From: Pleodorina starrii
Lineage: Eukaryota; Chlorophyta; Chlorophyceae; Chlamydomonadales; Volvocaceae
Direction: 5' to 3'
Length of the DNA: 64,000 nt
Assembly: GCA_030267565.1 (NCBI GenBank)
Contig: BRXU01000037.1
Span: forward strand, 62,001-126,000
This document shows positions 13,601-25,600 of the stretch, piece by piece (the first letter of the stretch is position 1; every line of letters begins with the position of its first letter). The notes under the pieces were generated by a model. That model saw only the letters and a program-made list of their open reading frames with translations. It was not told the origin of the DNA and ran no database searches. The translations under genes were made by a program, and so were the position numbers.

Positions 13601-16600
13601 TGACGGCCGCCGACGAGTCGGCGTCGGCGGCGGCGCCGGCAGCGCCGGCCGCCGCCACCGCAGGCGAGACGCACGCGCCGCTGCCCAGCAGACTGCCAGT
13701 GGCGCCGCCGGGCAGCGCCGCAGCCAGGGATGCCGACGACGGCGGCGCGGCGGCGGTCGGCCTAGTGACCAGCAGGGAGCCGAAGCCCGACGGCACATAG
13801 ATCCCGGATCCCGCCGTACGAGCGTCACGCTGAATGAAGACCTGGCCCAGCTGCAGGAAGCTGTCCAGCAGACCCACGCCCAGAAGCAGCCCGTCGCTGG
13901 CGGCGGTGTACGACGTCGCAGCGGCGGCGTCGTCGGGGAGGTGTGGCTGCAGAAGCACCGCGGTGGCGGCGGGCCGCAACGGCGGCAGCGGAGTGGCGGC
14001 TGCGGCGGCTGCGGCCGACGCCAGCGGCAGGCTCTTCAACGCCCTGCCAAGCGCCGCCAGTGATGCGGAGCTGACAGCCGCGGCACCTGACGGCGCCGCA
14101 GCGTCCTGGCGCCGTACAACACCAACGGAGGCGCGCAGATGTACGGTCTGTGCCCCGCCGCGGCGGCTCTGCGTGAAGACCATCAGCCTGCCAACGGCCA
14201 GATCCAGGCGGCAATACAACAGCGGACCGCCAGCGGTGCTGCTCTTTCGTCGGTCGTCGGCGGCAGCCGAGGCAGGCAGGATCAGCGGCGACGGGATGAC
14301 CGCGTCCGTGATGGCAACCGCGGGGCCGGCGGCGCTGTCGTACTCAGCCTCCAGGCCATACGGCAGCAACAGCGCACGCGCGGCGGCGGCGGCCATCTCC
14401 ATGTAGGCGGCGCCCGGCAGGACGTGCTTGCCGGAGACGACGTGCTCCCACAGGTACGACAGGCGGGGGTGCGAGAGGTCGCCCTGCAGCGTCACGACGC
14501 TGGTGGCGGCGGCGCCGCTGACGCGCGTCGTCTGACGCTGCGGAAGCGCCAGTGCCGCCAGGAGGTGCGGCTCCGCGGCGGCGCACCAGTGGCTGCGCCG
14601 GCGCCACTGCAGGCCGCTGACGCAGATGCCGCTGGCGGGCACCGCCGCGGTGGCGGGCGGCAGCGGCAGCGCTGTGCCGGCGGTGGCGATGACCACGTGG
14701 GCGTTGGTGCCCATGAACGCGAAGGAGCTCACTCCGGCGAGAAGCGCCTCCTCGGTCGAAGAGGACGTTGAGCCGTCGGAAGCACCTGCCGCCGCCAGCA
14801 GTGGGCCCACACTGCAAGGCAATGGGATTACAGACCGGGCACAATGTCGTTTTTTGTTTCAATCAGTCTCTTGTCTCGGGGCCTGGGTGGGTGCAGTGAT
14901 GCAGTGATGCGTTATGCACAGAGGTCTAGTGTCAAGATGCAAAACCGGTCTCCTGTGGTGGTGCACCGCAGCCCGCAGCGACCGATGAGAGCATCTGTCA
15001 GCCCCTCGACGACGCCCTTTTGCTAAATGTCAAGGCGGACCGTCTCCAGCGAGTGGTGCGGTGCGCGGGTACTTAGTCAACGGTGCCGGAACCCGTGACG
15101 GACCCGTGCACGTGCCAGGGACGCACCGACCGGCCCCGCGGCCACCCACCTGCGGCCAGCCGCCAGCGCTGCACCACACCGGCCCGCGGCGGCAGCGGCG
15201 CTCTCCAGAGCGGCCGCCACGCTGGGGTTGAGGGTCCGCAGGTGCAGCAGCTGCGGCCGCGACGCGGCCGTCAGCGCCAACGCCGCGTGCGACAGCGCCA
15301 CCAGGCCGGCGCCGGGCTCCGCGTGGCCTTGATGCGACTTGGAGGCCGCCAGGGAGGACACGGTCGCGACGGCGGGGGCGGAGGAGGAAGGCGAGGCGAG
15401 GACGGCGGCGAAGGCGCTGACCTCGATGGGGTCGCCCAGTGGGGTGCCTGCGCAGCAGCAGTGGGGAACGGGATCGCATGCGCGGCAGGATCAGGTACCG
15501 GTAGGCTGGCTGCTGGTCGCCGGTGAGTTGCTGGCCGGTGGCTTTCGGGTGCTTCGATCAGACGCAGTGGGGATGCACTTGACGAGCGATCGAACTTCTC
15601 GCTGACCCGTATCGAGTGTAAAAGCCAAGAGAACGCGGCTCCTGAGAGCATCGAATCACAGCGCACAACGACGCACCCGTGCCGTGCATGGACAGCAGGC
15701 TCAGCTCGCCAGCGGCGCGTCCCGTCTCCTCCAGCGCCTTGCGCACCACGGCCTGCTGCGCGGGGCCGTTGGGCGCGGTGAGGCTGCTGCTGCGGCCGTC
15801 CTGGTTGACGGCCGCGCCCAGCAGCACCGCCAGCGACTGCCCTGGCTCCCCAGCAGAAGCAGCAGAAGGAGCCTCCGTGCCAAGAATCATGACCTGACCG
15901 GGGAGGTGGGCCGGGGAGATTGGTCGTCGAGTAAAGCGGGAGGGGAAGGTGGGCTGTTGGGCAGCGGCGTTTCGGCTGTTATCGGTGGACTGTTTCGGCA
16001 CTGCAGCCGCTTCCTGCCCGCGTCCGGTCTGAGAAGCCCCGAACCCCGAGACCTGTCCCTTCCCGAATCGCCCAACATCACCCCAAATCCACAAAAGCCA
16101 GCCAGCAATCACGCCCGCATCATCACCCCACCTGCAGCGCCTCTCCGCGCACGTATCCGTCCGCCGCCGCGTCCAGCACCTGACACCTGCCCTGCGGTGA
16201 CAGCATGCCCGCCGCCCACACGTAGGAGAAGGACGTGGGGCTGGCCTGCACGTGCACGCCCGCCACCGCCGCCTCGGCCACCTCGCCGCCCCGCAGCGCC
16301 CGGTGCGCCAACGCGGCGGCGACCAACGAGGCGGAGCAGGCGGTGTCTACGGCTAGCGCGGGACCTGTGGGTGGATGTGTGGGTGGGTGGGTGCGAGGGA
16401 GGAGGGAGATCCGTATGAGAAGGCGTGCGAGAGGTGGTGATGGGAAAGGTGGCAGCAGCGGTTGAAGTGGTGGGAGATTTTGAAGAAGCCGGTGGGTTGA
16501 TCCTCTCCCATTCCCCCGTCCTACACACAACACATGACACTCGCACCTGACAGGCCAAAGGTGTACGACAGGCGGCCCGCGGTGACGCTGAGCGCGTTGG

Positions 16601-19600
16601 CGGTGGCGTGGAACGCTCCAGGGGCGCCTCCGTGCGCCTTGACCAGTGAGCCGTAGTCCGACGACGCCACGCCCACGTAGGCACCCATGGGCCGCTGGGA
16701 CCGGCTGCTGGTGGTGAACGCGGCGGCGAGGCCAGGCCGCGACAGCTGCTGCGACGGCGGCGGCGGCGCCGCCGCCGCCACCAGGGCCTCGTACAGACCC
16801 TCCATCAGCAGCCGCTGCTGCGGGTCCAGCAGCGCCGCCTCCGAGTCTGCGATGCCGTACAACTGCGCATCGAAGAGGTCCACCGCGGGCAGGAAGGCGC
16901 CGAAGCGCGCGTCCAGAGAGCGCGCCGGGCTGGCGTCGACGTCCCAGCGGCTGTACGGCACGCAGCCGACGGGGTCGGCGGCGGCGCTGCTGCCCGCAGC
17001 AGCGGCGGCAGCCAGCTGCGGCTGCGGCGCGCGCTGCACCAGCGACCGCACCACCACGACCGCCGCCGGCGGCGGCGGCGCCGCTGACAGCACCGCCTGC
17101 CGCCCGATCGCTGCAACCGTGCCTACTGGCGCGGCGGCGGCGCTGGCGGCGGCCGATACCTCGACCGTCGCTCGCACGTCCGCTGTCACGTGCACCGCGA
17201 GCTCCGGCCCCACCAGCAGTGCCTCCAGGTGCTCTGTCAGCGCGGCAACGGTGGGGTGGTCGAACACCAGCGTCTGCGGCAGCTGCAGGCCCAGGCTTGA
17301 CTCCAGGGAGCGCGTCAGCTCCACAGCACCCAGGCTGTCCAGGCCGGCGGCCATGAGGGGCTGATGCGGGGAGATGCCGCCATCAGCGCCGCCCAGGATG
17401 TCGCCGATGGCGGCGGAGACGACAGCCGCCACGTCCACTCCGGCGCGGCGCCGGGCCGGCGGCGGCGGCGGTGCCGCGCTGGGCACGGCGGCGGCGGGCG
17501 CTGCGGTGGACGCGGAGGAGGAGAGGCTGAGCGGCGCGAAGGCGGAGAAGAAAGCGGGTACCGGCTCTGGCGACGCGAGGCCGCGCAGGAAGGCCGGCCA
17601 GCGGAACGGGTTCGCGACGGCGACGGGGAACACCGCGTACGGCCGCCGCGCCACGGAGCTGTACGTCTGTACGACGGCTCCCAGCGCGTCCAGCGCCTGC
17701 TCCGGCCGCAGCATGCCCAGGCCCATCCGCTCCAGCCGCGCCGCCGTGCCCGAGTGCCGCACCGCCATGCCCGCGCCCGCCCAGGCGCCGAACTGTACGG
17801 ACGCCACCGGCTGGCCCGCCGCCGTCGCCGCGGCGGCGGCGGCGTCCAGCAGCGCGTTCGCGGCGCTGTAGTTGGCCTGGCCGGGCGAGCCCAACAGCGA
17901 GGCGACGGAGGAGAACAGCACGTGGCTGGCGACCGGATGGCGGCTGGACGCGTCCAGCCAGGCCGCCAGGCCGCCGGCCTTGGCGGCGACGACGCGGCGC
18001 GCCGAGGCGAGGGTGACGCCCTGCAGCAGCGCATCCTCCAGCACCCCGGCGGCGTGGAACACGCCAAGGACCGGCAGCGCCGCCTGCGCGCCACCAGCGC
18101 CGGCAGCCTCTTCCGACTCTCCTTCTGAGGGCGAGGTCGACGTCGCGAACAGCCAGGCGGCATCCGCGGCGCTGGTCAGGTCCGCCTTGGAAGCGGTGAT
18201 GGCGGTGGTGTAGGCCTGGCGGAGGCCGGCCGCTGGCGGAGGCGCGGATGGGAGCGGCGGCGGCAGCGGCAGGAGACCCTCCGGCAGGCCGCCGCTGCGG
18301 CTCACCAGGTGCACATGTCGTGCACCGCACGCCGCCAGCCATCGCGCCACGTGCGCCGCCGCCATGCCGGAGCCGCCGGTGACGATGTAGGTGCCGTCCT
18401 GAGGCAGCAGACCCACCAGCTGCTGCTGCTGCTGCTGCTGCCCGGCCGGGCCGGCGGCTTCCGGTGCGGCGAGCGGAAGGAAGTGGCGCGGCGCCACCAC
18501 CAGCCGGGCCGTGTACGACACGCCCGCGGCGTCGGTCTGGCCGTACCTGTTCGTACTATCGCTGCTGCTGCCGGCGGATGCTGCCGAGGCGGCAACGCCG
18601 CCAGCGGTGGTGGCGGCCAGGCTCAGGTCCACGGCCGCAAGCACGCTGGTCACACCGCCGCAGCCGCTGCCGCCGCCGACGGTGATCTGGCTCCGGAACC
18701 GCTGCCGCAGCGGCGCCGAGTCGGTCGCCACCAGCGACATGCTCGGTCGCTCCTGCAGCAGCGTCCGCGACAGCGCCCAGGCGGCGGCGCTGGCGCCGCC
18801 GGCGCCGCCGGCGCGGCCCGCACCGGCGGCCACCGCCGGCGGGCCGCTGCTGCGGCTGGGGAAGCTCACTGCGTCGCGGTGCGCCGCGCAGGTCACCAGC
18901 TGCAGCCGCAGGTCGCCGGCGTCGGCCACCAAGCCCTGCAGCGCCGCCAGGGACTTGGCCACGCCGGGCAGCGGATCCAGGCCGAGGCCGGGCGGACAGC
19001 CCAGCGTGGCACCGCCTGCGGCGGCGGCGGAGGGCTGCTGCTGCTGCTGGGGATCCAGCTCCGCGGGCGCCTCCGCCTGCCATTCCACCACGTACTGTGT
19101 CTCGTCCAAATCGCCGTACAGCTCACCGCCGGCGGGAGCTGCCGCCGCGGCAGCGGTCGCCGTCGCCGCCGCAGGCGGCGGCGTCGCCAGCAGCGCCGCG
19201 GCGGCGGCGTCCATGACACGCAACCCATGAAGCCGCATGACATCGCCGTACACGGCGAGCTCGCCGCCGCCGCCGCTGCCGCCGGCTGCGCCGGCGGTGT
19301 AGCAGGTCGCCATGGACGCCCCCGAGGTGGTGGCGTCCCCGGAGACCAGGCATGCGCTGAAGCTCTCCAGCACAGCACCTGGCCGCGGAGCCATCTGCAG
19401 CGCAGCGGCGAGCCAGCCGCCCAGCCGCACGCCTGGCTCCTCATCTGCCAAGCTCGCGGCGGCGGCCTCCGCCGCCTTGGCGGCGCTGCCGTCGCCGTCG
19501 TCGTCGATCGCATCCGTTGCGACGGCGAACAGCGCCGAAGGCGAGGGCCGCTGGCGGGGGCGCTGGCCGCTGAGGCCCATCAGCACCGCTGCCAATGAGG

Positions 19601-22600
19601 CGGCGGCGCCGCTGGCGGCGGCGGCCGCACCTGTGGGCGGCGGCGCCATGGATTCCATCATCACCTGCGCCACCTTGGCGGTGAAGACAGATACGGATGA
19701 CATAGGAGACATGGATGAGGACGAGGACGAGGCGAGGGCCACCTCCACACGGCCCGTCGTGGCGTCCAGGGTGCACAGCAGCACGCCCTCGCCGATGGCG
19801 CCCGCGTCGGAAGCGGTGGCCGCAGGCTGCGGCAGCAGCGCGCCCTGCAGCCGGAAGGCTCCATCCACCAGCGCCACGCCGCCGCCGCCGCCAGCTTCCA
19901 GCGCGACCCGCGTCGCGGCCGCAGCCACCGAGACGACCAGAGAGGAAGCCAGGAGGAGGAGGCTGCTGCCGCCAGCGGCGGCGGCGCCAGCCAGGCGCAC
20001 CGCGGACAGAGGCGCCAGGGAAGGCCAGCGCAGCGGCGTCTCGAACAGGAACAGCGACTTGGCGCCATGGCTGGCGGGGCCTCCTGCGGCGCAGCGCAGC
20101 AGCCGGGTGGTCTGCGGGTGCAGCCAGTGCCGGCGGCGCTGCCACACGCAGGCTGCTGGCGCCACCGGCGCTGCCGCTGCGGCGCCCATGTTTAGGGCGG
20201 CGGTGGAGGCCACCAGCACGTGCGCGTTGGTGCCCTGGAAGGCGAAGGCGCTGACGCCGCACACCGACAGCTCGTCCATGTGGGCCGATGTGGTCGACCC
20301 CGCGCCGTCGGAGGCGAAGGCCTGTGCCGGCAGGGCTCCGAGCGGCAGCGGCCGCAGCGACGGCAGCGGCTTGGGCGCCAGCTGCCGCGGCGCCCGCAGG
20401 AGCGCGGCGGCGGCGGGCCCGGCGCTGTCCAGCGCGCTGGCGACGTAGGGGTTGACGGCCCTCAGGTGCAGAAGCTCCAGCTCGGCACGGTGGCCCAGTG
20501 CCAGGCAGGCGTGCAGCAGGCCCTGGACGCCGGCGCCGGGCTCCGCGTGGCCCAGCCAGGACTTGGCGGCCGCCAGCGTCAGGGGCGGCGGCGGCGGCGG
20601 CGCTGCCGCCGCCGCAGCCGCCGCCCTAGGCGGCGTGAACACGGCGACGATGGCGCCCACCTCGATGGGGTCGCCCAGCGGCGTGCCGGTGCCGTGCATC
20701 TGCAGCGCGCGCACGGCGGCGGCGGGCAGGCCCGCCTCCGCCAGCGCCGCGCGGACGACGGCCTGCTGCGCGGGGCCGTTGGGCGCGGTGAGGCTGCTGC
20801 TGCGGCCGTCCTGGTTGACGGCGGCGCCCACTATCCACGCCGCCGGCTCTGGCCACTGCGCCGCCAGGCCGGCGGCGGCGCCGTTGAGGTCAGAGAAGGC
20901 GCCTAGCAGGAACACCCCCACAGCCTCGCCGCGCACGTAGCCATCCGCGGCCGCATCCAGCGTCTTGCAGCGGCCCTCGGGCGACAGCATGCCGGCCTTC
21001 TGGAACGCCGCCGGCGTGTCGGGCGACAGCGTCAGGTTCACGCCCGCCACCACCGCCGCCTCCACCTGCCCCAGCGCCAGCGCGTTCAGCGCCGCGTGCG
21101 CCGCCACCAGGCTGGACGAGCAGGCGGTGTCGACGGCCATCGCCGGGCCAGCCAGCCCGAAGGTATAGGCCAGCCGACCCGGCGCCACAGACAGGCTGGC
21201 GCCGGTGGCGGCGAAGGGCGAGGCGGTGGGCAGATGGCGCAGCGCCAGCTTGTTGTAGTCCATGGAGGAAATGCCCACATACGCGCCGGTGTGGGTGCGC
21301 CAGTCGGTGGTGGTGGTGATGGTGGTGATGGAGGTGGTGGTGGTGGAGGTGGCGGCTGAGAGGGCCTCAGCGGTGGCTTCCATCAGCAGGCGCTGCTGGG
21401 GGTCCATGAGCGCCGCCTCGGGGGCGGAGATGGCGAAGGCGGCCGCGTCGAAGAGGTCGACGGCGGGCAGGAAGGCGCCGAACTGGACGGGCAGTTGGCC
21501 GCCCAGGCGGGCCACCTGGTCCTCCACCTCCCACCTGCGTTGCGAGAGCCATGAATTGGGTGTGTCGGTGTAATGGTGGAGCTGGTACGTGAACGCCTAG
21601 AATGAAAGCAGAAAACGTACCATTTGTCAGGGAGCCACCTGTAGACCTTTGCCGTTGAGGGCTGGGCTGTTCACGTGCGACCAGATAGAACGCTGTGCCG
21701 TCCCAGCAGATTCACAGTTCACAGTTCACATTGTGCACCGCAGTCCGCAGACCCGCCAGCCAACCCACCTGCTCAGCGGCACTCGCAGCGACGCGTCGGT
21801 GCCGTGCAGCCGCCCCAGCGCCCCCGCCGCGCTGCGTGACGCCGCCGCCAACACGCCCACCACCGGCGACCTCAGGCTACTGGCCGTCGACACGCTGACG
21901 CTGCTGGCCGTCTCCGACAGCGCAGTGGCCGTGGTGCGGGTCCGCACAGCAGCCGCGGCGCTGTACCAGTCTTCCTCCTCCTCTCCCTCCTCCACAGCCT
22001 CCTCGAACTCCTCGTCCGACGGAGCAAACGACACAAACTCCTCCTCATCCGCCACGCCAGGCACCGCCGCGGCCTCCACCGGAGCGGTGCGGGAGGAGAT
22101 GTAGCCGGCAATGGCCGCCGGCGTGGGGTAGTCGAAGACCAGCGTGCTGGGCAGCTCGACGCCAAGGCGTCCCTCGAGGGCATTCCTCAGCTCCACCGCG
22201 CCCAGGCTGTCCAGCCCCGAGCCCATCAGCGGAGCGTCCGCCGCCACCGAGGAGCCAACCACGCTGCGGACCGCGTCCTGAACCGTCGCCAGGGTCACCT
22301 GCGCGTGCGCCTCCGCGGCTGCGGCTGCAGCAGCGGCGGCATCAGCGCCAGTGGTGGTTCGGCTGACGGGGCGGCTGCGGCCGCGCCGCTCCCGAGCCCG
22401 CAGGGGCCGAACGCGACTGGACCGCCGGCTCTCCACGACAGGACCACCGACCTCCTCCGCGGTCACCGGCAGCTGGCTGCTTGACCTGCGGCCGAACGCC
22501 GAAGCCGCCTCAGCGGACACGCCGCTCGGATGTCGGCTCGGCAGCGCCGCCTCCACCTCCGCGCCTGACGGCGGCGCGAGGGAGGCGACGTAACCCGCGA

Positions 22601-25600
22601 TGGCTGCCGGCGTGGGGTAGTCGAAGACCAGCGTGCTGGGCAGCTCCACGCCCAGGCGGCCCTCCAGCGCGTTGCGCAGCTCCACTGCGCTCAGGCTGTC
22701 CAGCCCCGAGCTCATGAGTGGGGCGTCGGGAGCAACGGCGGAACCGACCAAGCCGCGCACCGTTTCCTGCACTGCCGCCAGCGTAGCCGCCGCGCGCACC
22801 TCCGCCGAGGCGGCGCCGCTGGCGCCGCGACTGACCGGTGTGCGCAAGCGGCGGGCCTGGCCGGGGCCGGGGCCGGCGGCAGCGGAGGCGGCGGTGAGGC
22901 GGCGGCCCACGTCCGAGGTAGAGCGGCGTGCAGGCGGCGGCGCTGCTGCTGCGGCGGCGGCGGCAGCGGCCCGCGATGGTGGTGCGCCGCCTGCCGCCGG
23001 AGATACCAGCGGCGCGGCGAGCGCCGCGAAGTTGGAGAAGAAGGCCTGTCGGGTCGTGCAGGGTGAATGACATCAAGCACGTTATTGAGGGGCGTGGGTG
23101 TTTCGACAATCCGTGACGAGTCCAGAGGACAGCAAGGTTGGTGCCAGATGTTCTCTTCCTCATTAGCACGTCTGGGGTTGCGATTGACCCGTGGGCCTTC
23201 TCATGTGCAGGCTAGGAGAGCTCAAAAGCGCCCACAGAACCAGTTCTACACCTCGTACCCCACGAATATAAGCACATCAAGTGTCAAGCATCGCTACCCA
23301 GGCACTGACCTGCGTCTGGCGGCTCCGGAGGAAGACAGGCCACAAGAACGGGATCGCGGCGACGGAGGCCGCGTGCGCCATTGGGGCCTGGGTCAGAACC
23401 GCTGCGGGGCACAGGAAACAGAACAGGCCTTAGCCGCTTTCAGCTTAGTAAAGTCAAAGCCAAGGAGGCTGTGAAGCTGTCAGCATTCAGCCGCATTGAG
23501 TCTTTCCTCGTAACTTGGACAGACATCTTAGACAACAAAGATATGGTTGGCAAGGACCCATTCACTAACCTTCCAGCACCGCCAGCCCCTGCTGCGGCTG
23601 GATGAGCGACATGCCCATGCGCTCCACGCGCGCCGCCGTCTGCGCGTCCTGAGCCGCCATGCCGCCGCCCGCCCACGCGCCCCACTGCACGCTCACGAAG
23701 CCCAGGCCGCGGCCGCACAGCGCCGCTGCGGCGGCGTCCAGGCCCGCGTTGGCGGCGCTGTAGTTGGCCTGGCCGGGCGAGCCCAGCAGCGAGGCGACGG
23801 AGGAGAACAGCACGTGGCTGGCGCCTGGCTGCTGCGACACCAGGCCGGCCCAGCGGGACAGCTGAGCCAGCTTGGGTGCGAACACGCGGCGGGCGCTGGC
23901 GGCGGTCTGGTTTCGCAGAATCGCGTCGGCCAGTACACCGCCGGCGTGCAGCACCGCCAGCACGGGCTTGTCGGAAGCAGCGCTCGCCCCAAACGCCAGG
24001 GCGCAGTCCTCGGCACTGGAAACATCGGCCTTGACCACCTCGACCAGGCCCTGCGAGTGCAGCAGCAGCGACGACAGGGCCGCCTCGGAGGCGCCGCCCT
24101 CGGCACGGCCCGAGCGACCCAGCAGCTGGATGTGGCAGCCGGCGTGCTGGCGCGCCAGCCAAGCCGCCAGCAGCAGCCCCAGCGAGCCCAGGCCGCCGCT
24201 GATGACCACGCGGCCGGCGGGGCTTGCCAGCGGCTGCTGCTGCGGGTTGAACACCACCACCTTGCCCACGTGGCGCGCCTGCGACATCTGCCGCAGCGCC
24301 GCAGCGACGTTGCCCAGGGAGTGGCCCACCAGCGGCAGCGGCCGCAGCGCGCCGCGGCTCACGCCCGCAGCCACGCGCAGCATGGCGGACTGCACCGCGG
24401 TGTCGGGCAGGAAGTCCACCGCCACGAAGGACGCAGCCACGTCGGGCCGCTCGGCCTGCAGGCGGGACACGGAGAAGACGTCGCGCTTGCTGATCTCCAC
24501 GAACCGGCCGCCGCGGCGCAGCAGGCTCAGCGTCGCCGACACCAGGCCGGGGCTGGTCAGCGTGTTCAGCGCCACGTCCACCCCGCCGATGCGCCGCGCG
24601 GTCAGCTCCTCCACGAAGCCCAGGTCGCGGCTGGTGGACACGTGGCGCACGCCCAGGCCGCGCAGCAGCGCGCGCTTGGGCGGGCTGCCGGCGGTGGCCA
24701 CCACCTCGCCGCCCAGCGCCCCCACCACCTGCAGCGCCGCCAGGCCCACGCCGCCCGCCGCGCCGTGCACCAGCACGCGCTCGCCGGGCCGCAGCCCGGC
24801 AGCGTCTCCAAACACCTGGTGCGCGGTGATGAAGACGGTGGGCATGGTGGCCGCCTCCTCGAAGCTCAGGCAGCCCGGCATCGCCACCAGCGTGTGCGGG
24901 CTGGAGTGCACCAGCGTGCCCAGGCTGCCGGCGGCCAGGCCGAACACGGCCGTGCCGGGCGGCAGCAGCGAGCCATCCACGCCCGCGCCCGCCGCCACCA
25001 CCACGCCTGCGCAGTCGCCACCTGGCGCGCCCGGATCTCCCGGGTACATGCCCAGCACATTGAGCACGTCGCGGAAGTTGAGCCCCACGGCCCGCACCCG
25101 CAGCGCCACCTTGCCGGCCGGCACCGCCTCCACCGCAGCGCCAACGGGCGACGGCAGCGGCTGCGGCACCAGGTTGCCCAGGGCGCCGCGGGGCCGAGGG
25201 ACCAACTGGAAGCTTGTTTCCCCGCCAGCACCTGGCAACACCGTCGCCAGCCGCGCCTCCATACTAACACCTGCCGCACCAACGACGTCGTAGACATCGG
25301 CGAGGGGTTCGGCGCCGGTGTGCAGAGTTACGCGACCTTCAGCCGCTTCGCCGCCGAGGGCCCGTGGAACGGCCAGCGCCTCCGCTGCGGCTGATCGCAG
25401 CATGCCGGACAAGGCGCCGGCCACCTCCACGGCCTGTGCAGCGGCGCCCTGCGCTCCTGGCGAACGGACCGCCAGAGCAGCGGCCGCCGCCGGCGCCGTC
25501 ACACCCAGCGGCGCCCCCGCCAGCAAACCCTGCTGCAGCGCGCCCAGGGCCGTCGCCACGGCCTCGTCGACCAAAGTGACCCGTGGGTCAAGCACCAGCC

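Noticed and set aside
19200..20100. Frameshift or assembly error as the cause of the missing DH motifs in module 6
   Set aside because: The frame is open through a 5-kb exon, the region keeps DH-like length, and the KR that follows is intact; genuine degeneration is simpler.
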